64,000 nt of DNA, from positions 37,182,427-37,246,426 of the forward strand of contig CM065680.1 of NCBI GenBank assembly GCA_017654935.2, in the 5' to 3' direction. The number at the start of each line of letters is the position of its first letter. The first letter of the stretch is position 1. The DNA is from Phymorhynchus buccinoides. Lineage: Eukaryota > Mollusca > Gastropoda > Neogastropoda > Raphitomidae. Shown here piece after piece: positions 1 through 9,901 of this stretch. Position numbers and translations under genes: made by a program. The notes under the pieces were generated by a model. It saw only the letters and a program-made list of their open reading frames with translations, was not told where the DNA came from and made no database searches.

Positions 1-176
1 CTCAAATCAAAGTCAAAGAACGTCAGGTTCTTCCTTCCATTAAAATGGGCCATATGGCCTCTGTTGGCTGAAAGATCGTTTAAAATCGGCTCTCAGCCAA
101 AAAATACGCTTTTGTTGGCTACTGTAGGTTGATGAATAAAGTTTTATCACCTTTTTTGACAATGTCTTGTTAGTCT

Positions 177-1844
177 GTTGTGTACAATTACTTCTAATTC
201 TATATCAGTATATCCATCAATGTCAAAAGGTGCCGGTGAAAAATAAAATGTCATTGTCAGCAATTCTTTTAACCTTTTCTGTTTCTTTTCAACTCCAATA
301 AAATGACTGTGTGAATTTATGGATAAATGAGTTTAGATTATGATTTATCACAATTTTAAATTGTCTTCAGGAGCTGAGGAGGCATGTTACTTACTGTTGT
401 AAAGAGTAAAGCAAAGATCATCTTCATAAAGCAGAAATAAATAAAGTCACATTGCTATAATCTGGTATAATTCACTTTAGTAATAACACACATGTTTAAT
501 TTTGTATCATCACCTACACATAATCACTGACACAATTGCCTACCATAAAAGAAAATCTCAGAAACAGCAAACAAATGTTTAAAACATTCCATCAAAGTAA
601 TGATAAAAAAAATTCAAGCAAAATGAATAAGAGAGGTAGAACTTTATTTATGTTACTTGCTATGACATGTGACGACAAATTGGAAGTGTTGTCACAGATA
701 GCAAGTAACATGTGATTGAAGTCATTAAAACTCATAAACCAACAGAAAAGAAAGTACTTTTTCAAGAAATATTGCTTCAGTATGACTGAAACAGCCAAAG
801 TGTTGTGAAGTAAACTTGTAATGTGCCTAATTTGAACTTAAAATCATAACTCATGAGTTACTTGTGGCATGTGACAACACAAGATCGCCCGTTACAGGGG
901 TCTCTGTCCCTACAACATCATTTTGGCATTCACTAGTTGAAGAGTAGATCAAAATAAAGAAGATTTGTGTCAAGCTGTCGATATTTGCATCCAAATTATT
1001 GCTTCTATCGAATTGATATGAAAATGAACTATGGTTTGTGTGTTACTTGCTACAAGATTATGTTACGTGTGACATAAAATTCCTCTGTGATGACAAAGCT
1101 ATTGAGTAAGCACACTGAGTTGAAGGTTTTCAGAAACTGTAGGTTACGTTCTAGTTGACTGATTTTTTAAATTGTAATAAACATTGAAAGCTCATAAGTG
1201 TTACTTGTGACGTTGTGACGACAATCCGTAAATGATGTAATTTTGCTAACTATTACCAAAAAACCCCGTATTGTACTAATAGGTGTTAAAAAGAGCAACT
1301 TCCAATGGATCTATGACCTTCATTTAACTAAGACACATTTCATATTTTTGTTAGTCACGGTAAACAGTTGTCTGCTAGCTCTCTATCAACTCTATGTGAC
1401 GACAAGTGTAGCAAGTAACAGACCGACTTTGAGGTCATGTTATGGTAAAGATACACATGAACATTTTATTTTGAACATTATTATAGTTGCAAAGATTACA
1501 GAAGAACATAATACAACTGAAAATGGGTTTGCTATTTGCATCTGTTTGGAACCACAAGCCTTCCAAGTGGTGCACTGTTCGCCATGGTCAAAATGCACGC
1601 CGATTTCGGCCATCGAGTGCCGGTATTTTCGCTAATAGTTTTTTTAATTTGATGTCTTCAACAGCTTTTACTGTTTAATAATAAACATTTTTAATGTTTC
1701 TACAACACAGACAGACTAATCACTGAGATCATAAGTATCATGAAATTAAGTTATGGACAATTTTGTGAGGTAGGGGTGGGGTATGGCACCTTTTGACATT
1801 GCCTCATGTAAAGAAGTTGGTCACCACCACAGAAGAAGAGGAAG
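177..1844. repeat. Inferred 1.7-kb insertion carrying repeated GTTACTTGC/TGTGAC motifs
   Basis: The flanks of this stretch match the start and middle of a second copy of the same repeat (2530-3150), where they are nearly adjacent: TCTTGTTAGTCT followed by CTCATCTGAAG. Here they are 1.67 kb apart, and AGTCT occurs at both edges (172-176, 1845-1849), which suggests an insertion with a 5-bp target duplication. No terminal inverted repeat or coding region is visible. The inside is AT-rich and holds at least six copies of GTTACTTGC-TGTGAC in both orientations. The class of element is unknown, and the 5-bp duplication could be chance. Confidence 0.4.
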
Positions 1845-2300
1845 AGTCTCTGACTCATCTGAAGCGGCAATCGAAAGAATTAGTTGTTTGAACCTCAATA
1901 ATCGTCACGGCGACTCCCAAGTCGAGATGTCTTCTAAGCTTGTGTTCCTATGACGCAATCCGTTCAATGACGTAGGACAAACTATGACAGTAGGCAGCGA
2001 ATTAGTGAGCCGACTGTTCTACCATTCCATTTGCAATTCGATCCACTGGCAGAAACAGAAGATGAGGAAGAAGATGAACAGTGGCAGAGCGATGACAACA
2101 TTGGCTGTGGGGGTCCCTCCTGTTCATGTTTTCCACCCATTTTCGCAGCCGAGCGGGATCTTTGAAAGGAAACCTGTGAAATGTGTACAGTGTAGCATAG
2201 CTCTAATCATTTTTAGTTGGACCCCGAAAAACCGTTGTTTTACTTTTGCAATCCAGTTCTATGTCATTTCCACTTTCAACGCAACTCAAAGCCACATCTA
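1800..2300 (+). pseudogene. Decayed gene or transposon fragment, copy 1
   Basis: Frame +3 from 1986 reads through an acidic stretch (FDPLAETEDEEEDEQWQSDD) into a cysteine-containing segment (IGCGGPSCSCFPPIF) and stops at TGA near 2165. A second block at about 2205-2265 reads ALIIFSWTPKNRCFTFAIQF in another frame. Both blocks recur at 2735-3150 with mostly synonymous or conservative change, so the ancestor was probably protein-coding. The acidic-then-Cys layout loosely recalls P2X7 intracellular-domain-like repeat proteins, but this is a weak resemblance. There is no intact ORF. Confidence 0.4.
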
Positions 2301-2734
2301 GCTCTGCTAGTAGTAGCAGACAATTTTTTTTCCTTTTCTGAGCATCGTTTTATTTCAAAAACAAAATAGAAATCCAGAAAATTCAGCCTTTCAGTGTGGC
2401 ATTTATTTTGTTCATCTAAACAACACGATCAAAGCCAGGTGTATCCGAAAACCTTTACTACTTTTTAAAAAAAGGATCCAAAATTTAGCCTTTAAAATTA
2501 AAGGGTGGGTTCAGGGTCAGGGTATTTTTGCTAAAAAATCGTTTCAAATCGGCTCTCAGCGAAAAAGTACGCTTTTGTTAACTCCTCTACCCAGTCTAGG
2601 TTAAACTTAAAAGAATTTTATTATTATTCTCCTAGGCAGCTAACTTCATCACATTGAAGGTTCTGTTGCACTTTAGGGTTAATAAGGTTTAGAGTACTCA
2701 CCCTTTTTTTTAATATATATCTTGTTAGTCTCCA

Positions 2735-3150
2735 ACTCATCTGAAGTGTGAAAGATTTTTGTTTGAACCGCAGTGTTTGGAAAGGCGACACTCGAGTCGG
2801 GATGCACTTCTGATTTTGTGTTCTTATGACGTATTAAAAACTATGACGGAAAGCCAGCAAATTAAGGGGCTGGCTACTCTACCATACCAATTCGATGCCA
2901 TATGGCATACCAATTCAAGCCACTGGCAAAAACAGAAGATGAGGAAGAAGATAAAGAGTGGCAGAGTGATGACAACATTGGCTGTGGGGGTCCCTCCTGT
3001 TCATGTTTTCCACCCATTTTCACAGCCAAGAAAGAAAATGTGTAGCATGACCCGGGTGCTTGTTTTTTTAAGCACCTAACTGCAGAGCAAGCTCTAGGCA
3101 TTTTTGGTTGGACCTCGAAAAACCGTTGTTTTACGTTCGCAATCCAGTTC
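2735..3150 (+). pseudogene. Decayed gene or transposon fragment, copy 2
   Basis: This is a diverged copy of 1800-2300. The frame from about 2881 encodes YQFKPLAKTEDEEEDKEWQS then DDNIGCGGPSCSCFPPIF and ends at TAG near 3043. A following open stretch (ACFFKHLTAEQALGIFGWTS and onward to about 3155) aligns with the second block of copy 1. A shared non-coding block (AAATCGGCTCTCAGC) lies upstream at 2545 and at about 94, so the duplicated unit is larger than the coding remnant. It ends about 300 bp before the ZDHHC4 start and may contribute to that gene's 5' region. Confidence 0.4.
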
Positions 3151-3456
3151 GTTGTAAACTTGGGAAAATCTTGAATTTTCCCGGGAAATTTTAGAATTCT
3201 GAATTTTACCAAGACTGTCCGTGGAAAATCAGAATTCCAAAGTTTCCCATGACATACATATATTTTGTCTAACATGTAATTGTAATTAATTGTAATTTTT
3301 ATGCATTTATTAATTTTATTTAGCATTCATTATTCTGTAATTTGTCGAAGTGTTGATTTTAAGCTTATGTTTTGTTAACAACTCAAAAATATTTAAGAGA
3401 AGCTTTTTTAATTACCACATGTATATGTTTTTGTTAATTTTCTGTGCAGATTGGTG

Positions 3457-3585
3457 ATGGATATCTTAACGCTGTTTACTGGTTACACCGTAGTTTTTAT
3501 AGCCGCCTGTACAGTCTACTTCTTTTCTGATTCTCCCATCTTCAATACTGGAGTCCTGGGAAATATCAAGCATGGAATTTGTCAG
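3457..3585 (+). CDS. ZDHHC4: ZDHHC4 coding exon 1 (residues 1-43)
   Basis: Encodes MDILTLF and the first membrane segment. Acceptor TTTTCTGTGCAG ends at 3449 and the donor GTATTA starts at 3586. The exon ends in phase 0. Confidence 0.88.
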
Positions 3586-6500
3586 GTATTAAAACTGCCT
3601 TTTAAAATCAATAATAATAAAGATCAATTATATGAATTTCAAATATAACAGATGGGGTCCCGTGATACACATTTCTGTTGCTCCTCCGTCATCAACATAT
3701 GCATGCACATTTGAAATGAATATGTGTGATGTACACACAGACACACGCACATACAGTGACACACACACACAGCACAACACACACACAACACACGCACACA
3801 CACACACATGCACACACACACACACAACACACACACTTACACTGACACACACACACACACAGTGACATGCACACACACACACACTTTTGTTTTGCCTTGT
3901 AAGTTGTATGCCTGAATTAATTGTAATAATATAAAATGTATCTCAACTTTTTTTTTCCAGAGCATGCATATTCTGGTGCCAAAGATCTTGGTCAGAGGTT
4001 TCTATACCATGGTCAACTATTTATTCTATACCAGGTATTATTTTGTGTTTTTTATTTTGTAACTAATTATGATTTACAGATTTTTTTTTTAATGAATGTG
4101 TTTGATTAATATTCAAGTTTTGATTATGTGTTATTGTGTAATGCAATATTTTTTTAATTGTAATTATTGTGATAATCATTTTTATTATGTGTTAACTTTT
4201 AATTTTAAAATGTGATCAATCAGTATTTTTGTTTAGCAATACTTTTTTTTTTTTAAACGTTGTTAAAGCTGAAAGTGTTTGATTAGATTGGAAACAGTGA
4301 AACTGAAAGGGCTCATGTTCTTCCAAGGTAAAGAAATGGAGATGTGTCAAAACCAAAGTTAAGAATGGTGCGTAGGAATATGTAATGGAATATGTTGGTA
4401 ATAAATTGTTATACATGTTCCAATGTCATTATTATTGATCATGCAATTAATATATTATGATAATGAATCATAAATGATGTCACACTGTGTTACTTTTTTA
4501 TGGCTGCATCTATAGAATATATGCAACTATGTTTGTGGGTTGTGTTAGGTGCATAGTATTTTGTTTCATGTAATATAAAAGTTTAAAAAAAAAAAAAATT
4601 ACACTTTTGGTTGCAATCTGTTAAATGGATTATTACTGATACCATATTTTTCGGACTATAAGACACACCTTTGTATAAGGCGCACCCCCCAAATTTTACC
4701 CAAATTTCAGATTTCCGAAAAATACAGTAATTGAATTCTGTCCAACTGAAATACACATTTTCTTCAAGGCAAATTCGATTAATATAATGACCTTAGTTTG
4801 TGACCTGTACTATTAGACAAAACAAACTGAGCCTCCTGTTTTGGAAACATGATGACTTCATAATAAATTATGTACGTATATTCTTTTAGGAACCATGTGA
4901 TGCAGCTGGTGTTTGGCCTGATAATGTTGCTGAGCTACGCCGTCTTGGTCATCGACGTACTGCCCATACTGACCATCTTTGAGCCGGACACCAACCACAT
5001 CTTCTGGCCCATTGCCTTGCTGTTTGTCAACCTGGGCTTCTACCACCTCAGCTGCGCGACCAACCCTGGGGAGATCACCCGACACAACGTGGAGTCGCTG
5101 ATGGGAGTCTACAAGGCGGACCATGTCTTGTTCAAGCTGGGTGCCCAGTGTCCAACCTGCCAGCTGGCCAAGCCTGCCCGCTCCAAACACTGCAGTGAGT
5201 TGTGCACTGCTTCGAGTGCTTGGAGTTTATGTTGGAAAATATGTGGGTGGAAAAGAAAGATGGAAATGCTTTCTTGTACTGTTTTGTTTCTGCTTTTGTG
5301 CACATGGAATTAAATAGTGCCTACTTTTTGTTGTGTTTGTATACCTTTTTAGGTGAAGTGCTTGTTACAGGTTAATATTTGTGTATGTGTTTGATGGTTG
5401 TTAATTGATATATGTGATCATAAGATGACATTACCTGGTTTTCAATTTACATTGTTGTGACACAACAATGTAAATTGAAAACCAGGTAATGTCATTAAGG
5501 TAAATGGCTGATCACTTACATCTAAAGTGTAATTTGAGCTGGGCATATTTTTGTCTGTTAGTACTTTAAATGTTTTTGTGAAACTTATGCATATTGTGCC
5601 GACAGTGTGTGTGTGTGTTTAACTGTCCCATCTTTATCCATTGGAGTTAACACCCACGCCATCACAGCTCGTGCCATTATTTTCATATGGCAGATTTTGA
5701 TTATCATGTTATTCTCTTTCCTGTTCTGTGTTCAGGTTTTTGCAACCGGTGCATCCATCGATTCGACCACCATTGCATCTGGACCAACAACTGCGTGGGG
5801 GCGGGCAACTTGCGCTACTTCCTCTTCTTCCTCTTCTCTCTGATCGCGGTGTGCGTCAACGGGGTTCTGATGACCACGCATTCACTGGTGCTGGTTGTCC
5901 GCAACTTGAGGCTGATGGAAACGTCCTACGTGGATGCCGCCACTGGCAAGCTGCACCCCATCACTTACCCAGTGCTGATTCAGGTATGGCATGCCTTTCT
6001 TTACTAGCTTGAGATTGCAATGGAGAAGCTGTTAATATGTTGTGTCTGATGTGGTTTTTCTTTGGGTTTGTTTTCAGGGTGTAAATTTGTTTGAATATGT
6101 TATTAAATTGGAAATGTGTATGGAATTTTAATGACTGTAATGGTGACAGTCCTGAAATCACCGTGGCAGTTGACAGGACTATAAGCAAGTAAGAGCACTT
6201 ACAAATCTACACACCAGAAATCTTTGCATCTAGCATTCTTTTTAGAAACGGTGAAAGAAAACATGTGGGACACAAGTTTCCTTCTGTTTTCCTTCTTGCT
6301 GCTGATGCTTCCAGAAGGAAGGAAGTGGAGGGTTGACTCATTCACATTTCCCGCCACTGAAACAGTAGAAGCCAGACAGGCGAAGCCAGCAACTAAAACT
6401 GCGTGATTGTCCGCTTTTGTAAAGCTGTGCTAATGACGAAGCATAGGAGCCCCTCAGAAAGTAAAGTTGCTTGGTGCTAAATTAAACATTTGAGCTTGGT

Positions 6501-7427
6501 ATAAGGGCGTGTGTGCACATGTACGTGGAAAATGCGGATGGGTATATGGTTCCGCATATTTATGTGCACACACCTTCATGTTTCTTACTTACACATCTTT
6601 TATTGCGGATTGGATATGTGGATGGGTTTCCGCATGGACAAAACGTTGAAGTTCTGCGTATATGTGCACAAATGCTAAGAGTGTTTTTCATTACTTGTAT
6701 ATTGCGATGCAATAATATTGTATTCACAGATTAAATAAGATGTCCAAGTTTTACTAGTATTCAACCTAATGGTGATTAATTGAAAATAAATCAAAGAACT
6801 TCCCGTTTTGTTCTACTGCAGCATGCCAACATTCACTTGTAGTAGCTGTACTCTGTGATATTTATCCATCAAAAGTAACGACTTTGTACTAGTTTGCTGT
6901 CATTCTTTTTTTTGTTTTACTGCAGCATGCCAACATTCACATGTTCTCAATAATGGTCAGGTCTGGTCAGGTCAGGGTCAGAGAAATGAGGACCCACGGC
7001 CATACTATTTATCCATCAAAGGTAACCACTTTGTACTTGCTTGTCGTTGCAGCATCTGTTCATGCAGCAGCCCCGCAGTGTGTTTCTGGTGGGCGCTGTG
7101 GGCCTTCTGCTGCTGCTCCTCCTGGCCTTCACCGCCTACCACGTCTACCTGGCCTGCGCAAACCAGACCACCAACGAGCGCTTCAAGATGAGCAACCTGC
7201 CCCCCAGCAACAACAACAACTCCGCCAAGTCCTCATCTCAGGCGTTCCCTTCGTCCGGAAGTTTTTACAGCAGAGGTCTCTTGAGGAATTTGCAGGAAGT
7301 GTTTTTCCCGAAAACGTCCAAAAGTAAAATGGGTTCTTCTTATAAGGAGAAGGGTCAGGTGTCCGCCAATGGCCACTCAGGCGTGCACAGGAGGGAGGCT
7401 CCAAGGCCCAGAGGCCGGAGAAAGTAG
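3457..7427 (+). CDS. ZDHHC4: Palmitoyltransferase ZDHHC4-like, complete, five coding exons
   Basis: Protein S-acyltransferase that moves palmitate from CoA to cysteine thiols of membrane proteins; mammalian ZDHHC4 is an ER/Golgi enzyme. Coding exons join in frame as 3457-3585, 3961-4034, 4890-5194, 5736-5983 and 7053-7427, giving 376 aa against 344 in human. Hydrophobic segments lie near residues 5-23, 74-94, 105-123, 197-215 and 261-286. The cysteine-rich domain runs from CPTC (155-158) through KPARSKHC to DHHC (180-183), with Cys183 as catalytic nucleophile. TTNE (291-294) is the family TTxE motif. The C-terminal block [14 protein letters not shown] (325-338) and the N-terminal MDILTLF match ZDHHC4 specifically. 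The ATG at 3457 follows an acceptor (CAG, 3447-3449), so a 5' non-coding exon is expected. The tail ends RRK rather than the KKxx-type end of human ZDHHC4. Confidence 0.93.
3735..3890. repeat. (CA)n microsatellite in ZDHHC4 intron 1
   Basis: Interrupted CA dinucleotides fill about 150 bp. The long His/Thr and Cys/Val reading frames here are products of the repeat. Confidence 0.95.
3961..4034 (+). CDS. ZDHHC4: ZDHHC4 coding exon 2 (residues 44-68)
   Basis: A 74-nt exon between a T-rich acceptor (TTTTTTTTTCCAG) and donor GTATTA. The last codon, Arg68, is split 2+1 with exon 3. YTRNH across the junction matches HTRNH of human ZDHHC4. It lies within reading frames too short to be found as an isolated ORF. 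Confidence 0.87.
4643..4728. mobile_element. TIR MITE fragment (ATTTTTCGGACTATAAG family)
   Basis: It starts ACCATATTTTTCGGACTATA and ends ATTTCCGAAAAATACAGT, which are imperfect inverted termini with TA at the edges. Related copies are at 16248-16320, 17059-17130, 56199-56336 and, most complete, 62466-62627. It lies in ZDHHC4 intron 2. Confidence 0.65.
4890..5194 (+). CDS. ZDHHC4: ZDHHC4 coding exon 3 (residues 69-169)
   Basis: Holds membrane segments 2 and 3, the CATNPGEIT loop and the first half of the zinc-binding domain (CPTC...KPARSKHC). Acceptor TTCTTTTAG ends at 4889; the donor is GTGAGT at 5195. The split Ser170 joins directly to FCNRC in exon 4. Confidence 0.92.
5425..5495. repeat. 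Perfect 35-bp palindrome in ZDHHC4 intron 3
   Basis: The arms at 5425-5459 and 5461-5495 are exact reverse complements around one central base. The surrounding 200 bp are ordinary AT-rich intron. Confidence 0.95.
5736..5983 (+). CDS. ZDHHC4: ZDHHC4 coding exon 4 with the DHHC motif (residues 170-252)
   Basis: Encodes [19 protein letters not shown], the catalytic core, and membrane segment 4. Acceptor TGTGTTCAG ends at 5735; the donor is GTATGG at 5984. It ends in phase 0 at VLIQ. Confidence 0.93.
6804..7052 (+). repeat. Imperfect tandem duplication at the last ZDHHC4 splice acceptor
   Basis: Unit 1 (6804-6906) and unit 2 (6907-7052) share TACTGCAGCATGCCAACATT at their starts and TTTATCCATCAAA-GTAAC-ACTTTGTACT at their ends. 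Unit 2 carries about 40 extra bp, including a short GGTCAGGTCAGG run. The second unit supplies the acceptor used for the terminal exon. Confidence 0.8.
7053..7427 (+). CDS. ZDHHC4: ZDHHC4 terminal exon (residues 253-376)
   Basis: Encodes the last membrane segment, ANQTTNE and a low-complexity Asn/Ser/Lys/Arg tail, with TAG at 7425-7427. The acceptor GTCGTTGCAG sits at the end of an imperfect tandem duplication (6804-7052), so decoy TGCAG|CAT acceptors lie 110-240 bp upstream. The chosen acceptor is the only one that keeps [14 protein letters not shown] contiguous, as in vertebrate ZDHHC4. Confidence 0.92.
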   Translation, partial: HLFMQQPRSVFLVGAVGLLLLLLLAFTAYHVYLACANQTTNERFKMSNLPPSNNNNSAKSSSQAFPSSGSFYSRGLLRNLQEVFFPKTSKSKMGSSYKEKGQVSANGHSGVHRREAPRPRGRRK

Positions 7428-8640
7428 CTGCTGCGGTGATGGACTGATGTTTTGCATGAAGGTACTCCATACATATCTGTATCATTGGTAATCTTATGGT
7501 GAGTGATTCCTGCCCAAATATTTTCAACAACAAAAAAAGAAGGGAAGAACATTAAAAAAAAAAGAGGAGAAAAGCATATAATTTGGTTTTATTTGTCAGC
7601 TTTTGCGACAGTTTTGAAATGGAAAGAACAGTTCTCTATAATGTTTATAACTAAAGTTCTTTCTAGAAAAGGGATGGATTGTTTATTCCTTGTAGCTCTT
7701 AGTTTTAATCAAATTGAGAAAAAAAACCTATCTGCTCCAGATAGGAGAAACAATCTCATTTAATTTGCTACCGTAAGACTTTGTTGGTTAGGATTTAAAA
7801 TTGAAGCCCCCAGTTTGGAACCAAATAAGTAATTAACACATACAGAATTTCAATAGTTTATGGAGTCCTAAAGATGCTGTCTGATTTAGATGGGGAAAAA
7901 AGACAAACAAAAAGCAAACGAGAGTTTGGTTTTCAGCAATTCGCAAAGGCAATAAAAATTAAGAAGAAAATAAGATAATAATATCTACACATTACCATTT
8001 GGGCTTTTCCTAATCCTTTTTTAAAAAGAAATTGTTTACCATGTTAAAAGCTATGGACAAAATCGATAATAGTTAATTTAGATATAGTTTTGCCATGTTT
8101 TTATCATATGCATGTATATATGCTTGCATAGAATTTAGATAAACTACAATTAATGTTGCCTTAGAAATAGGTCCTATAGAGTCATCATTTCTCACCGTTC
8201 AAGTAGAAATAAAAAGCCTGATCTGTCAATTTTTTAATTGTGGTTTTACAAATAAAAAATATTTTATAGGCAAGTTGAAAAAAATTGATAGCTTGTTAAA
8301 TGTGTAAAAAAAAAAAAAGCAGCAGCACATGTTTACATTCTCGCTTGGGTATGTAAAAAACCATTTAGTATAGTAAATAAAGTTTATCAGGGTATTTAGA
8401 AAGTGTCATTGCTGTAAAACATTCCTAAATCGTATGTTCCGTTAATGACCATGATAATTTCATCTGTTTTAAGACTTATCGATGATCTCTGTTGTTGCCT
8501 GGGGTTTTGTGAATGACTGAGTGTGTGGGACTGTTATGAACATGATTTTGTTTTTATTGATAGCTCAGGTTTGTAGTTTATCTACATGCCAGATGTGACT
8601 GATAATGAACAGGTTTCGGTGGTGATTTGCCAATGGCTTG
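7428..8640 (+). other. Probable ZDHHC4 3' UTR and downstream AT-rich sequence
   Basis: There are no coding signals. AATAAA polyadenylation hexamers occur at 7951, 8208 and 8376, so the transcript probably ends within a kilobase of the stop. Which site is used cannot be told from sequence. Confidence 0.5.
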
Positions 8641-8659
8641 TACCCACGTGTCGTCATAT

Positions 8660-8900
8660 CCGGCCACAAGGAGCGCCATATTATGGGAGACCACCATCTT
8701 AGTCACTAACTTTGTTTGAAAAATGCCAGATCGATGCTGCGTATTTGGCTGTTCCAATTCGAAACTTATCTAAACTGTATTTATAACATCTGGATGTTTT
8801 CTTTACACGTTTAGATAACATTTTCACTTTGTTTACACACAAGGACTAAGATGGCGACACTTCCGTTGGAAGGGTCGAGATGCGCACGCAGGTGGGTTGG
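8660..8900 (+). promoter_or_regulatory. Promoter-like or THAP-related remnant with inverted CCATCTTAGTC
   Basis: CCATCTTAGTC at about 8694 and GACTAAGATGG at about 8844 are inverted copies. The downstream one, AAGATGGCGAC, resembles a YY1-type initiator site over an ATG. Between them an ATG at 8724 reads MPDRCCVFGCSNSKLI and then stops; MPxxCCVxGC is how THAP zinc fingers usually begin. It could be a broken THAP exon, a THAP-transposon remnant or a promoter. I do not see a gene continuing from it. Confidence 0.3.
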
Positions 8901-9479
8901 AGCCATAGTGATGAATCTGGATACGGTTACCGTTGTACAGAGAATGGAAATCAAAAATATGGTGTTGACGGTGTTGGTAGATCTATACATGCCTTCAGAA
9001 GTACATGCTTCATGTTCAGTATTTCCTTTATTTATTTTTCATTTTCTGCCTGTCTGCCTGCCTTACGCCTCTATTCAGTGCTACATTTTGTAGATGCTGT
9101 GATGAATTTCGGTGTTTTGTTTTGTCATTGTTTTGGGCTAAGTTGTTCTCCCCCGTTGATATGTTTGTTTGTTTTGTGTGCTGTGATTGCATAGTATTGC
9201 AGAAAACCGTTGCTGTGGATAGTGTTCAATTCATTTATTGTGCTTCCATGCTGTTCTTGTCTTTAGACCAGTTGTCTTTCCTGTTACAGTAGTCTTGAAT
9301 GAAAACTGATAATATGTTGGAGCATTTATTATTTATTTATTTTATTCCCGTCCCCATCCCGCCTGTTTACAATCTTGTGTCAAGATAGTACAATGCGAGG
9401 CACTGTATATATGTAAGAAACATTCCTTGAAATGTGGTTATGTGCATTGAGTGATTCAAATGTGTGGATAGTAACTTAA

Positions 9480-9897
9480 CCCTTTCACCGCCAATGTTGC
9501 ATTTTTGCACCACAATGGTTTAACAACCATGTCACTAAAAATCATCAAACCAGGGCCTGTTATCTGAAGCAGGCCTGTTTACTCTACTCTTTTCAAGTAG
9601 CATTCTACTCATTTTGGACCTCTACTACTCTTCAAAATTGAAAATACTGCTCTTTGCTACTCATTTTTAGTGAACATCGTTTGATGGTTTAATGAATAAA
9701 ACTACACATTTTGCACCAAAGCTACTCATTTCAGCTATCCAGACTACTCAAGACTTGTGTAGGGGGTAAACAGGTCTGCTGAAGACCCTATTTTTTTAAT
9801 TTGGGGAGGAATTTGCAATATTGCAGATCTTTTTTTCTCTCTATCCAATTAAGTTTAATGGTATTTTTTGGATGAAAAATGGCTGGCGGCGAAAGGG
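9480..9897. mobile_element. TTAA-flanked MITE (CCCTTTCACCGCC family), copy A, interrupted
   Basis: Flanked by TTAA (9476-9479, 9898-9901), with inverted ends CCCTTTCACCGCC and GGCGGCGAAAGGG. TTAA duplication with CCCTTT ends fits the piggyBac superfamily. Without the nested 209-bp element and its 6-bp duplication the copy is about 203 bp. It has no coding capacity. Confidence 0.82.
9570..9778. mobile_element. 209-bp MITE with CAGRCCTGTTTAC ends and a 6-bp target duplication
   Basis: Starts CAGGCCTGTTTAC and ends GTAAACAGGTCTG, flanked by CTGAAG on both sides (9564-9569, 9779-9784). Paralogous MITE copies at 16386 and 18087 give the empty site (CCTGAAGACCCTATTTT). CTACTC recurs inside near both ends, as subterminal repeats often do in hAT elements. 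The same termini bound the 1,015-bp element at 62907-63921. Confidence 0.82.
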
Positions 9898-9901
9898 TTA
9901 A

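Noticed and set aside
1243..1635. 130-codon + ORF upstream of ZDHHC4
   Set aside because: AT-rich, no domain, sits within the apparent insertion with GTTACTTGC motifs.
2874..3326. 150-codon minus-strand ORF
   Set aside because: Antisense to the duplicated coding remnant; the + frame is the one conserved between the two copies.
9570..9778. 8-bp hAT target duplication
   Set aside because: The empty site in paralogous MITEs shows 6 bp (CTGAAG); extending to 8 bp adds mismatches.
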